Assembly: GCF_003752585.1 (NCBI RefSeq)
Contig: NZ_RKHR01000005.1
Location: forward strand, 406,947 to 470,946
Reading direction: 5' to 3'
DNA: 64,000 nt
From: Sinobacterium caligoides
GTDB lineage: Bacteria > Pseudomonadota > Gammaproteobacteria > Pseudomonadales > Sinobacteriaceae
Below are positions 35,804 through 44,628 of the stretch, piece after piece. The first letter of the stretch is position 1. Each line of letters starts with the position of its first letter. The notes beneath the pieces are model-generated. The model searched no databases. It was not told the DNA's origin and saw only the letters and a program-made list of their open reading frames with translations. Position numbers and translations under genes: made by a program.

Positions 35804-35809
35804 CCGCTC
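35792..35809 (+). terminator. Hairpin overlapping the MarR stop codon
   Basis: GAGCGG and CCGCTC form a stem over the loop TTTTAA that contains the stop codon. It is followed by CTCTCG rather than a U run, so termination is possible but weakly supported. Confidence 0.45.
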
Positions 35810-35827
35810 TCTCGCTAGATGCTAGGT

Positions 35828-35855
35828 GCTAGGGCTAGGGCTAGGGCTAGGGCTA
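35828..35855. repeat. GCTAGG hexanucleotide tandem repeat
   Basis: GCTAGG occurs four times in direct succession, plus a partial fifth unit, preceded by one more unit at 35821. It lies in the 80-base gap between convergent MarR and PssA genes. Confidence 0.85.
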
Positions 35856-35886
35856 AACGCTATAGGCTCTATGCACCGAGAACAGC

Positions 35887-37200
35887 CTATAAAATCTTAC
35901 GAAGCAATAAGTCTGCTTTCAGACGTCGAATCCGCTTGATGACCTTGCGCACCGGAGCCGGGTAGTTGCGCAGGGTCTCTACCTCTCGATAATGGCCCAA
36001 ACGCTGAGCGTGCTGGAGAATATGCTCCTGTTCCTCTTTAAAGGACTCTCGCCATACGCCAGACTCGTCGTGCAATAACAGTCCGTTCTCGACATCTAGG
36101 CCCCAGGCGCGAGGGTTGAGGTTGCTCCCCGTCAGCAGATGCAGCGAATCATCGGCGCTCACCCCTTTCAAATGGTAGCTATTGCCGCCCTCTTTCCACA
36201 GGTGAATATTGAGTAAGCCCTTATCAATCGCCCACTGTTGACGCTTGGCAAACTTCCGTAGCGTTTGCTCGTACATATAAGGCAACGCGCCAATAGTAGA
36301 GAATTCCTTTTCGGGCGGGATATAGAAATCATTGGCCGTCTTATCACCCACCACGATATCAATACGCCTACCATCACGTAGGTGTTTGGAGAGGGCACGC
36401 GCAAGGATATAAGGCGGGTTGAAATACGGCGTACAGATAAACAGTGATTCTCTAGACTCCCTGACCATATCGACAATAACGCGGTTGAGTTCATTGTGCT
36501 TACGACCCAGACCGAGTAGCGGCGTCACCCTATTACCCGTGGTAACGCCATCAAACTGATAGCTTGCCTTAGCCAGGCCGTGCTTAAACAAACGAATCGA
36601 CGCTTTATCCGGTATTGTCTCCGATGCCTCGTCATCACACAGTGAGCAGACCGCCGGCGAATCAATCAAGCAGCGCCGTATCATCTCCCTCATCGTACTG
36701 GCTAACTCAGCAGAGTGAATCACATGATAACGATCGATCCGGTATTTATCCTTCTGATGTAGATAGATATCATTAATGCTGGCACCACTGTAAATCACCC
36801 TATCATCAATGATAAAGCCCTTGAGGTGCAAAACCCCCATGACCTCACGTGACTTAACCGGTACACCTAGAATTTCAATAGGATGCTCAGCCTGCTGCAT
36901 CAGCTGGCGATAGAGCTGATTATTGCCGCCCTCGCCTCGCTGCCCGATCAGGCCACGCCGTGCTCGGTGATAGTCGACAAAAACTTTGATATCGATCGAA
37001 GGCTTGCGCTCCTTAGCCGCCAACAGCGCCGCCAAAACCTCCCGGCCCGCCTCATCATCTTCAAGATAAAGTGCCGTAATATAGATAGAATCTGCCGCCG
37101 CGGCAATGCGCGTCAATAGCTCTTCCTTCAAGGCCTTCGCCGTCATTAACCAGCGCAGCGCATCGGGCTGTAGCTTTATACCACCAAGCTCATCCAGCAA
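35887..37200 (-). CDS. pssA: CDP-diacylglycerol--serine O-phosphatidyltransferase, PLD-type
   Basis: A 437-residue enzyme similar in length and layout to E. coli PssA (about 450). Two HKD-like motifs are present: HLKGFIIDDRVIYSGASIND (about 126-145) and HLKGVSADDSLHLLTGSNLN (about 338-357), which would carry out transfer of the phosphatidyl group from CDP-diacylglycerol to serine, the first step towards phosphatidylethanolamine. It has no signal peptide or transmembrane helix; such enzymes sit peripherally on the inner membrane. It is transcribed alone. PgsA (54.5 kb) and the cardiolipin synthase nearby are its pathway neighbours. Confidence 0.87.
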   Translation of the reverse strand: MLDELGGIKLQPDALRWLMTAKALKEELLTRIAAAADSIYITALYLEDDEAGREVLAALLAAKERKPSIDIKVFVDYHRARRGLIGQRGEGGNNQLYRQLMQQAEHPIEILGVPVKSREVMGVLHLKGFIIDDRVIYSGASINDIYLHQKDKYRIDRYHVIHSAELASTMREMIRRCLIDSPAVCSLCDDEASETIPDKASIRLFKHGLAKASYQFDGVTTGNRVTPLLGLGRKHNELNRVIVDMVRESRESLFICTPYFNPPYILARALSKHLRDGRRIDIVVGDKTANDFYIPPEKEFSTIGALPYMYEQTLRKFAKRQQWAIDKGLLNIHLWKEGGNSYHLKGVSADDSLHLLTGSNLNPRAWGLDVENGLLLHDESGVWRESFKEEQEHILQHAQRLGHYREVETLRNYPAPVRKVIKRIRRLKADLLLRKIL

Positions 37201-37561
37201 GGCTATCTCCTTTAAAAATACCCGCCATAAAATCGTATGCCATAGAAAACTGGCCCATTCTATGCCTCACCCGTTAATACTGCAACTTAGCACAGGCTAC
37301 GGTAGCACCTGTAATAATTAGAGCTCATCAGACGACACGATACAGTCCTGTAGCAAAACACAGTGTAATAGCCTTAGCAGTAGGCAGGTTCTTCAAAAGC
37401 CTTCTGCTTTGAACACTGTAATGGAAATTTAATGACTGCCCCCCTCACACCTATCAACACGGTGATAGACTTAATAACGTAAGCTCTTGTCATAACAACG
37501 AGAGCATGATTGTAAGCTAGAGGCTTTGCAATAACGATACACTCAGCAGCAGGAGAAGATG
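37201..37561. other. Intergenic region between pssA and the STAS-like gene
   Basis: About 360 bases between divergent genes. Apart from the AGGAG ribosome site of the right-hand gene (37551-37555) I see no gene or clear regulatory site. Confidence 0.5.
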
Positions 37562-37927
37562 ATGTTAGAGATGATCGATATCGGCATAGATAGGGCCGTC
37601 GCCTTTCAAATGAGCGGTAAGATTACTGAAGAGGATATGCAGCGGGTATTGGCCGAGGCGCGAGGAAAGATCTCGCAACATGGAAGTATCGTTATGCTTG
37701 AGCAGATCGACTCCTTTTCCGGTATCGAGCTATCCGCCCTCGTCGAAGAGTTTAAGTACCTGATCCATGTTGGCCTTAAAGACATCACCAAAGTGGCTGT
37801 ACTGACCGATAAGCGCTGGGTCGAGAAGGTGGTCAGCATCGAAGATAAAATTTTCAGAGGCATCGATATCAAAAGCTTTGCTATCGAAGACAAGGCCCAA
37901 GCGATAGCGTTTTTGAATGACAACTAG
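37562..37927 (+). CDS. SpoIIAA-like/STAS family protein
   Basis: A 121-residue protein with the pattern of the SpoIIAA-like family: an N-terminal beta hairpin (IDRAVAFQMSGKITEEDMQRVL), a central VAVLTDKRWVEKVVSI (about 79-94) and a C-terminal AIEDKAQAIAFLNDN. These are STAS-fold proteins that bind hydrophobic or lipid-like ligands, often found beside lipid or ATPase genes; the function is not known. AGGAG six bases before the ATG at 37562 favours this start over the ATG directly before it. An imperfect GC-rich hairpin (37949-37984) lies past the stop. Confidence 0.78.
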   Translation: MLEMIDIGIDRAVAFQMSGKITEEDMQRVLAEARGKISQHGSIVMLEQIDSFSGIELSALVEEFKYLIHVGLKDITKVAVLTDKRWVEKVVSIEDKIFRGIDIKSFAIEDKAQAIAFLNDN

Positions 37928-38016
37928 GCTTCCCTAACAGTTGTTCGGCAGGGCCCTCGACGCAACGCATGCTTCCCGGGCCTGACGACGTGTTGTGCCG
38001 TTAATCACTCATTGCC

Positions 38017-38787
38017 TCAACGGGAAAAATACGCCAATGGTGTGCAACCGGTTTGCTGGCGAAAAAAACTGATAAAAGCACTATCACTTGAGAAACCCAG
38101 CCTGTCAGCAACCTCGTTGACACGCACCTCATTTGACAACAGCTCTATCGCCCCCAACAACCGCCACTGTTGGCGCCAGCTTTGATACGACATACCCGTT
38201 TCTTTGTTAAATATACGCGTAATAGTCTTCGCACTTGCCCCAACTCGCTCACTGAGATCGTTGAGCGTTGGCGCCATAAAGTCTGGTGCATTGATCGTTT
38301 CAAGCCAGCTCTGCAGCCGATAATCATGCGGTAACGGCAAGTTAAGATGACTATCCTTGGCGCTGGCAAACTCCTCAATAAACAAATTCAGCGCATTCAT
38401 CTGCTGTTCGGCCGTCATATCAAAGGGCCAGAAGGCCATCCGCTCGATCAATTCACGCAGCAGGGGATTGACATCGACAATCATCAACTCCCTCGGCAAA
38501 CGTGACTGCAAAGAGCGATCAAAATACAGCGAACGATAATCAGTGACATTAGACATCTGCGCACGATGATCAACACCACCGGGAATCCAGGCAGCTCGCA
38601 TCGGCGGTAAGACACACTTTTGCCCGTCGATAGTAATCGTCGTGCAGCCCTTAACAGAAAGGGCCAGCTGGTCCTTGATGTGCGAGTGCACCCCCGAATC
38701 GTGCTTAGCAGTCTTAACAGCGATGCCAACTACCGGTATTTCATACTGATTTGAGTCAAAACCACAATCCGACTGAATGACCGCCAT
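38017..38787 (-). CDS. AraC-family transcriptional regulator
   Basis: About 256 residues. A cupin sensing domain (HSHIKDQLALSVKGCTTITID, PPMRAAWIPGGVDHRAQ) precedes the two helix-turn-helix units at the C-terminus (LNDLSERVGASAKTITRIF and VNEVADRLGFSSDSAFISFF). ATG at 38787 is six bases after GAGGAG; the frame is open to 38805. It is divergent from a Bcr/CflA-type MFS exporter with 147 bases between, the usual layout for regulator and target in this subgroup. The inverted repeat at 38839-38860 is a candidate operator. The ligand may be an export substrate. Confidence 0.88.
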   Translation of the reverse strand: MAVIQSDCGFDSNQYEIPVVGIAVKTAKHDSGVHSHIKDQLALSVKGCTTITIDGQKCVLPPMRAAWIPGGVDHRAQMSNVTDYRSLYFDRSLQSRLPRELMIVDVNPLLRELIERMAFWPFDMTAEQQMNALNLFIEEFASAKDSHLNLPLPHDYRLQSWLETINAPDFMAPTLNDLSERVGASAKTITRIFNKETGMSYQSWRQQWRLLGAIELLSNEVRVNEVADRLGFSSDSAFISFFRQQTGCTPLAYFSR

Positions 38788-38838
38788 CAACTGCTCCTCG
38801 AACAAAAACTAAAGGTTGTCCCCAAAGCGATACTTTAG

Positions 38839-38860
38839 GTCCTGATCTTAATATTAGGAC
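38839..38860. promoter_or_regulatory. Inverted repeat between AraC and MFS genes
   Basis: GTCCT and AGGAC are separated by 12 bases (GTCCTGATCTTAATATTAGGAC overall would be a 22-bp dyad), near the middle of the divergent promoter region. Confidence 0.45.
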
Positions 38861-38934
38861 AAACGGCATTCACTATACACTACTCATCATTGAAAAGTTG
38901 GTCGTAAAGGCCAGTCAGTTAAGAGGTTGATCAG

Positions 38935-40113
38935 ATGAATCACAAAACAGAGAAAATATCCCTAAGCTTTTCGGTAGCATTATTAATGTTTCCGCAAGTT
39001 ATCGAAACCATGTACAGCCCAGCACTGACGTCGATCAAAGCACAATTTGGTGTCAGCACCTCAACCGCCGCCCAAGCACTGTCTGTGTTCTTCATTGCCT
39101 TTGCTTTTGGTGTGATCTTTTGGGGGCGCATGTGTGATGTTATCGGTCGCCGTCAATCAATGCTTGGCGGCCTGGCTGTCCTAACCATAGGTTCATGCAG
39201 CGCGTTAATCGCCTCCAATTTCAACATACTGCTATGCTCATTTGCAGTGTGCGCCTTTGGAGCCGCGGTCGGCTCGATCTGCACACAAACAATGATTCGT
39301 GACAGCTACCAAGGTAAAGACCTAGCACACGTCTTCACCATTGCCGCCACTTCTATCGGTATCAGCCCTGTTGTCGGCCTGTTGCTCGGTAGCTGGCTAA
39401 CGGCGCAAGGGGGGTATCTATGGGTGTTTGCTACCATGGTCGCGTTCATTTTGGTGCTCAGCATTTGGTGCTTTGCCCGCTTGCCGGAGACAAAACCAGC
39501 ACACACGCAGAAGGACAGCCTAATCAGCATTGCGATTAAAATGAGTCGTGACAGCACAATTTGGTACACCGTCGCCATGATCTCGTTTTTTAACGTGGCA
39601 TTGTTTTCCTACTACAGTATTGCGCCCTTTATGTTTGAGGATATGGGTCTAGGCGTTGATTACTTCGGCAACACCGGCTTCATCATCGCACTTGGCTCTA
39701 TTGCTGGCTCATTCATCAACAGCCGCCTGCTAAAAATGGAGATGTCAGACACCAACATTGTACGCATCGCTTCGCTATTGTTATTGATCAGTGCCGTTAG
39801 CGTCTATTGCTTGCAGTCAACTCAGTGGTTCTTTGTGCCCATGGCACTAGTTTCGCTCGCGTTTGGCCTTGCTATCCCTCACATCATGGGTAACGCACTG
39901 GTCAACTATCGTGACCACTTAGGCAGTGCCGGTGCACTTTTAGGCTCATTCTATTATCTATTAATAGGAGCCGGCCTCGAGTTCGCCAACCATATCGGCG
40001 ACCTGGGTGAAGTGCTCATCGCCTGCAGCGTGCTCGCCGTGTCGTTGATGCTGTTAAGTGCCGCGAAAGGCGCACTGACAACGAAGACACAGTTAGAAGG
40101 CATGGAGTACTAG
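38935..40113 (+). CDS. MFS drug exporter, Bcr/CflA type
   Basis: A 392-residue, 12-helix major facilitator protein. The N-terminal half shows the DHA1/Bcr pattern: YSPALTSIKAQFGVSTSTAA before helix 2 and GRMCDVIGRRQSMLGGLAVL (about 63-82) as the helix 2-3 loop motif. It would expel drugs or metabolites by proton antiport at the inner membrane. It stands alone opposite an AraC-family regulator, which probably induces it. Twelve hydrophobic segments are visible. A hairpin with a following U-rich stretch ends the gene. Confidence 0.87.
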   Translation: MNHKTEKISLSFSVALLMFPQVIETMYSPALTSIKAQFGVSTSTAAQALSVFFIAFAFGVIFWGRMCDVIGRRQSMLGGLAVLTIGSCSALIASNFNILLCSFAVCAFGAAVGSICTQTMIRDSYQGKDLAHVFTIAATSIGISPVVGLLLGSWLTAQGGYLWVFATMVAFILVLSIWCFARLPETKPAHTQKDSLISIAIKMSRDSTIWYTVAMISFFNVALFSYYSIAPFMFEDMGLGVDYFGNTGFIIALGSIAGSFINSRLLKMEMSDTNIVRIASLLLLISAVSVYCLQSTQWFFVPMALVSLAFGLAIPHIMGNALVNYRDHLGSAGALLGSFYYLLIGAGLEFANHIGDLGEVLIACSVLAVSLMLLSAAKGALTTKTQLEGMEY

Positions 40114-40147
40114 GCCCGACGCACTAAAGAATGGCATACCACACTAC

Positions 40148-40199
40148 CGCCGTTAACACCGCCCACCTTCTATACGGGCGACTGTTAATGGCGTATTTT
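40148..40199 (+). terminator. Terminator after the MFS exporter gene
   Basis: Two stacked stems, CGCC/GGCG with TTAACA/TGTTAA and an inner CGCCC/GGGCG, form a long hairpin (40148-40193) followed by TATTTTA. Confidence 0.6.
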
Positions 40200-40223
40200 A
40201 TTCTGATCAATCAACACAGGCGC

Positions 40224-40466
40224 TCAAAACACCACCTCATCAAAGTGAGGGTTACTCTGGCAAGCCTGCATCCGCTCGATAGTATCCAATACCACTAAAC
40301 ACTCAGCAGCATCCACTGCAAGACGTAAACATTCCCGCTTATCGTCATCATATTCAACAGTCACGGCCGTACCGACCCACTCTACCTTCGACTTTAAGAC
40401 AATCTTGACCTCGTAGCGATACAGGCAGGCAATCTCAATATAGTCATGCAGGTCACAGCTGATCAT
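40224..40466 (-). CDS. rof: Rho-binding antiterminator (Rof/YaeO family)
   Basis: About 80 residues with the family start pattern MISCDLHDYIEIACLYRYEVKI followed by a small beta-barrel of Sm-like type. Rof binds Rho and blocks its loading on RNA, reducing Rho-dependent termination. ATG at 40466 is nine bases after GGGGAG and matches the family start; seven further upstream residues are in frame. It stands alone between the MFS exporter and the cyclase-family gene. Functional assignment is by family. Confidence 0.82.
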   Translation of the reverse strand: MISCDLHDYIEIACLYRYEVKIVLKSKVEWVGTAVTVEYDDDKRECLRLAVDAAECLVVLDTIERMQACQSNPHFDEVVF

Positions 40467-40823
40467 AAATTTCGACTCCCCTGACAATACAATGGCGCGC
40501 TGACGAATAAGTAGAAAATTAATTCGCCTTTAGATTAGCCTATTTTGCCCTCAAAGCAGTCATCATCACATAGCCCTAGCAAGAATGCTGTGCGAGAATC
40601 TAATTGACGCGATCGCATAAGGCGCCCCTCAGCGAGACAGTTTTATCCTCACTGTCATCCCGCGACCCGCCCAACACGTTTGCCACAACCATACAATGAT
40701 TCACTCTCCACTCCCCCTGGAGGTATTCTCAACACGAAAAACGTTACTTCAGACTACTCAAGATTCACTAACGCATCGCCGCCATCCTTCGCGAATCAGC
40801 GATGCCTGACCGAGAGCTAGACT
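40467..40823. other. Intergenic region between rof and the cyclase-family gene
   Basis: About 355 bases between divergent genes. No coding frame, repeat or obvious operator seen. There is no strong Shine-Dalgarno before the cyclase-family ATG. Confidence 0.45.
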
Positions 40824-41723
40824 ATGAACAACGATACCATCGCTCAAACCGTCAACAACTGGGGCCGCTGGGGTACAGAAGACCAACTCGGCTGCCTCAA
40901 CCTCATTAATCAAGCCGCCGTACAACGCGGCCTCGCCGCGGCTAAACATGGCGAAACATTATCCCTAGCACTCCCCCTCGATGCTGACGGCCCACAAATA
41001 GGCCTCACCCCCGGGCGCACCAACCCGAAGCTTACCGTGACCGTCAGTCATCAGTTGTTTACACCGACACAGGGGCTCGCCTTTAACGACGACCGTGTTG
41101 ACATGAGCTTACAAGCGGCTACCCACTGGGACGCTCTTGCCCACTGCGAATACAATGGCCGCTGCTACAACAATCACGACGCCCAACAAGCCCCCACTGA
41201 AGGCTGTACTATTGGCAACATCGGTGCCATACAAAGCCGTGGCGTACTGCTGGATGTCGCCGCCGCGATGGGGGTGGAGCGCCTGCCCGACAGCCACGGC
41301 ATCACCAACGAAGACCTCGATCGAGCACTAGAGCGCAGTGATGTAATACTCCAGCCCGGCGATATCCTGCTTATTCGTACCGGTCAAATGCAATATTTTC
41401 TCAACGGCCAACGCGAACACTACAGTGTGCCTTGCCCCGGCCTGACGCCAGAAAACGCCCTCTGGTTCCACCGTCACAATGTCGCCGCCGTAGCGACCGA
41501 CAACTACGCCTTCGACGTCGTCCCTTACACTGACGGTGAGTCACCCGCCCTGCATCGCCTCTGTCTCGTCGAGATGGGCTTAATGCAAGGGCAAAACTGG
41601 AACCTAGAAACACTCAGCAAACGCTGCAAAAAGCTGCAACAATACAGTTTCCTTCTCACCGCCTCCCCAGAGCCCTTTACCGGCGCCTACGGCGCTCCTG
41701 TCGTACCGGTGGTAACGCTTTAA
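40824..41723 (+). CDS. Cyclase-family hydrolase (kynurenine formamidase-like)
   Basis: A 299-residue protein of the metal-dependent cyclase family. The metal site normally reads HxGTHxDxPxH; here it appears as ATHWDALAHCEYNGRCYN (about 105-122), still with the H-x-D-x-x-x-H ligands. DILLIRTGQMQYF and the C-terminal histidine region follow. Members open or close lactam, formyl-amide or lactone bonds; the closest characterised activities are arylformamidase and isatin hydrolase. The exact substrate is not known. It stands alone and ends before a hairpin. Confidence 0.82.
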   Translation: MNNDTIAQTVNNWGRWGTEDQLGCLNLINQAAVQRGLAAAKHGETLSLALPLDADGPQIGLTPGRTNPKLTVTVSHQLFTPTQGLAFNDDRVDMSLQAATHWDALAHCEYNGRCYNNHDAQQAPTEGCTIGNIGAIQSRGVLLDVAAAMGVERLPDSHGITNEDLDRALERSDVILQPGDILLIRTGQMQYFLNGQREHYSVPCPGLTPENALWFHRHNVAAVATDNYAFDVVPYTDGESPALHRLCLVEMGLMQGQNWNLETLSKRCKKLQQYSFLLTASPEPFTGAYGAPVVPVVTL

Positions 41724-41734
41724 AAAACCAAGTT

Positions 41735-41764
41735 GGCACAGCCTTATTGCTATGGGGCTGTGTC
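41735..41764 (+). terminator. Hairpin after the cyclase-family gene
   Basis: CACAGCC/GGCTGTG with two further outer pairs and a 12-base loop lies 11 bases after the stop. The U tract is absent; it may act with a second structure. Confidence 0.5.
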
Positions 41765-42210
41765 GGTACTCCCGCTTACTGTCACGATGAAGGGGATATC
41801 ACCCTCTGTTGCGCTAGCGTTCAACGTATAATTAATGAGCGGCATTTATCACCCCAGTGCCACTAACCTCCAACTCAAAAACTCTTATCTTTATCGTTAG
41901 GCGTCATGGCTAACCTTAACATCTTGAACCAAAAAACCCATGAAAAATAATAGCACCAAACCTAACCGACTTAAAAAACACTAAAACAAAAAAAACAAAA
42001 CAAAACAAAACAACAGAAAGACAGAACAAAAGGGGAAAACCCACCACTAAAAGCCTACAAACAAAGCGACACCCCCATTTTAATAATCACAAAAAAACAT
42101 TACAAAAACAATCTACAACACACATTTATGCCGCTTTATTCTTGTGCAAACAAAAACAACAACTACATTTACAACTCGACAAACCAGCGAACAAAAAAAA
42201 AGGGAATGAA
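41765..42210. other. A-rich intergenic region upstream of the first VPLPA-CTERM gene
   Basis: About 450 bases, strongly A-rich from 41930 on, with AAAAC-type low-complexity runs at about 41985-42015. GGGAAT before the ATG at 42211 serves as ribosome site. No other feature supported. Confidence 0.55.
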
Positions 42211-42825
42211 ATGAAAAAAAACATACTGATAGGTTTAACTCTTCTAGCCGCACATCAAGCAAGCCACGCCACACTAATTGGCTCTGAACTTAGCGTGCAA
42301 ACGCTATATCAACCAACATCCACAAGCCCAGTAGAGACGATAGGCTTTCTGACAACAGCCACTGTTGTAGAGCCTGGCGTTGAGTTTTCAAGCTTAGCCT
42401 CCACTGAAGTAATAAACCCACCCTTTGGTTTACAAGTGATTGATGTTTCAATAAATACAGGGGCTGACTACATAGACATTGACTTTGACAACGCCAACCG
42501 ATTTACCGCATTTGGTGCCGCATTTAAAAACGGCTACATGTTTACGTTTGATAGTGATGAAAGCATCAATATAACAGGCGCTACAATCGACAGCAGCGTT
42601 ACTACTTTAGGCATCATTAATAACGACCTCGCTTTTCTTGATAACCAACTATTTGTCAATGTTGAAGGATTAATATTTAACACCTCGACATTTGCAAGAA
42701 TAAATTTGACCTCTGAATTAGAGGCAAGTACGGTTCCATTACCGGGTGCAGCCTGGTTACTTGGCACCGGACTGATCACTTTAATGGGGCTTAAAAAATA
42801 TAGACCCGCGATCATTCCCCACTAA
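42211..42825 (+). CDS. VPLPA-CTERM sorting-domain protein
   Basis: About 204 residues. A signal peptide (MKKNILIGLTLLAAHQASHA) precedes a mature part rich in Thr, Asn and Asp, as in beta-sandwich surface proteins. The C-terminus has VPLPGAAWLLGTGLITLMGL followed by KKYRP: the VPLPA-CTERM/PEP-CTERM tripartite signal of a short motif, one membrane helix and basic residues. Such proteins are processed by exosortase and often become extracellular. No exosortase gene is in the window. The role of the mature domain is not known. An A-rich leader precedes it. Confidence 0.85.
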   Translation: MKKNILIGLTLLAAHQASHATLIGSELSVQTLYQPTSTSPVETIGFLTTATVVEPGVEFSSLASTEVINPPFGLQVIDVSINTGADYIDIDFDNANRFTAFGAAFKNGYMFTFDSDESINITGATIDSSVTTLGIINNDLAFLDNQLFVNVEGLIFNTSTFARINLTSELEASTVPLPGAAWLLGTGLITLMGLKKYRPAIIPH

Positions 42826-42855
42826 CTTCATCATAGCCACGCTGAAAAAACTAGA

Positions 42856-42885
42856 CGACACCGCCAAGAACAGCAAGCGGTGTCG
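42856..42885 (+). terminator. Hairpin after the VPLPA-CTERM gene
   Basis: A nine-base perfect stem CGACACCGC/GCGGTGTCG with a 12-base loop starts 31 bases after the stop. No U run follows. The remaining bases to 43203 hold no gene; the next one has a GGAAG ribosome site. Confidence 0.5.
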
Positions 42886-43203
42886 GAACTCCGCCTCATA
42901 GCGTGAACAGATAATCTGCATAGCCAACTGCTCTTGCCTGCTGCTTCAATAACCGCAAACATGAAAAGATCGATAAAAATTACCAATACAGCCACCTAAA
43001 ACCCTCTTCATCAGCAACCATCCCCAATTAAGCAACCAGAAAATCAAACATAAAATACTTAAAAACTTTATACGGCTAAATCCCCTGTATTAATTTAATC
43101 TTTTACCCCAAGTTCATTCCTTTGCCTGCCTGTAAATTGAAGTCGAGAAAATCTTCTCATCGAATGTTTTTTTGACCTGAAATTAAATAAGGAAGTTTAA
43201 GTA

Positions 43204-44403
43204 ATGAGTACTTACATGCAAGCCTATGGCATTAATAGCGCCTTTATCGAGCGTTCTCAGCTAAGTCGTAAAAAGTGGGCACTAAATGACAACAACGAAT
43301 ACCTGGTGCTTAATGGCGAATGGGAAAATAGCAGCATTACTGCACTAGCAGAAAACTACTTTGTCGTTACTGGGATAAATGATACCCCTGTATCATCAGA
43401 AGATGTGCACAGCCTACTACAAGCAGCAGCACAGTCGACAATAGAAAATCAATACGGCCAGGAATATAGCCAAAACGTAAGCTATTTCGCCTCAAATAGA
43501 TCTGCCGGCTATGAGTACCCTATATTATCTCAGCAGCAGGTTGCTGAAATACGTGATGACGACCTATTCGACTATGCGGCATTATTGCGTTACGCATTCG
43601 CCTCTAAATACGTTTATACCCTTGAAGAGGGGGCCGATCCGTTTCCGTATTTTGATAATCCACAATTTAGGCAGCTTATGCTGTTTAGTGGCAACCATGA
43701 TCTTGAGGTTATCGACACCTTCCTTGGCGATAGTGGCGTTCTATGTACCGCCATTAAAGTGCCAGCAGTACCCGAACAAGGCTTAGAGGAAGAAGTCATT
43801 ATTGCCTACAAAGGGACAAGTAATGGCGGTGATATCGTTCAAGACGCAGAGCTTGCTATCGCCAACTTCTATGAATCCGACGTTGATTGGCAAGCTGACG
43901 CCTATGCCTTCTTCCAACGCATAGTAAGCAACTACCCCGTCAATAATCAGTCCGTTGCTGACGGTTATCACAATGAAGTATCAGGAACATCGTACAAGGT
44001 AACCTTAACCGGACATTCATTAGGCGCCTATACAGCAGCAGACGTCTCTGCTCGCTCCGGTGTATTAGCGCGTGTATTTTCATGCCCTGCGACACGTATC
44101 ATTGAGCGTTACTCGCGCGTATTTGCCAATCAACTAAGGCTAAACTCTGTTGTAAGCTTTTACCGGGATGGCGACCCGGTTGCCGAGCTTAGTGGTCGCC
44201 ATGATGAAAACATGGTTTGCTTCCCAGGTACCGGCAGCGTAAACGTTTTCAACAATCACTTCTTGGTACCTTTTATTGATGACATTATAGCGCGCGCTTA
44301 CTTGTCTCCAAGTGACAGCACGGCACAACCTCGCTACGTCTATGTAACACCCGATGCGACCCCTGGCTCAGGCTTAAAAGGGCGTATCAATCGCTGGGGT
44401 TAA
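43204..44403 (+). CDS. Lipase class 3-like protein without export signal
   Basis: A 399-residue protein with an alpha/beta hydrolase core. VIIAYKGTSNGGDIVQD (about 199-215) matches the strand and oxyanion region of class 3 lipases, and VTLTGHSLGAYTAADVSA (about 263-280) is the nucleophile elbow GHSLG. YRDGDPVAEL (about 320-329) supplies the Asp region, and a His (NNHFLV, about 346) may complete the triad. The first ~60 residues are not a signal peptide and match no domain I know. Action on intracellular lipid or delivery by a specialised secretion system are both possible. AATAAGGAAG lies upstream of the ATG. Confidence 0.75.
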   Translation: MSTYMQAYGINSAFIERSQLSRKKWALNDNNEYLVLNGEWENSSITALAENYFVVTGINDTPVSSEDVHSLLQAAAQSTIENQYGQEYSQNVSYFASNRSAGYEYPILSQQQVAEIRDDDLFDYAALLRYAFASKYVYTLEEGADPFPYFDNPQFRQLMLFSGNHDLEVIDTFLGDSGVLCTAIKVPAVPEQGLEEEVIIAYKGTSNGGDIVQDAELAIANFYESDVDWQADAYAFFQRIVSNYPVNNQSVADGYHNEVSGTSYKVTLTGHSLGAYTAADVSARSGVLARVFSCPATRIIERYSRVFANQLRLNSVVSFYRDGDPVAELSGRHDENMVCFPGTGSVNVFNNHFLVPFIDDIIARAYLSPSDSTAQPRYVYVTPDATPGSGLKGRINRWG

Positions 44404-44513
44404 TGCCACAAGAAGTGCGTGATTGCGAGTAATAAAGTAGCCTAATACGCTTAGGTTTACTCCTTCAAATAAAGGCACTTCATTCAGCTAAGGTGACTAA
44501 GTCGACACATTAA

Positions 44514-44560
44514 CTTCTCCCCTTGTGTCACCGTGATAGCCGAAGTGATACAAGGGGAAG
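44514..44560. terminator. Long imperfect hairpin downstream of the lipase-like gene
   Basis: CCCCTTGTGTCAC pairs with GTGATACAAGGGG (one mismatch) around a 13-base loop, between the lipase-like gene and the convergent secreted-protein gene. Without a U run, function as a terminator is uncertain. Confidence 0.5.
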
Positions 44561-44628
44561 GTGTATGAGACCTACACGGCACTAGGCATAGCGCCCAGCA
44601 ACATAACCCCCCATACTATTGCTTGAAA

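Noticed and set aside
41985-42015. AAAAC-rich run as a repeat element or origin
   Set aside because: It is simple low-complexity sequence in an A-rich gap, without DnaA boxes or an ordered repeat unit of useful length.
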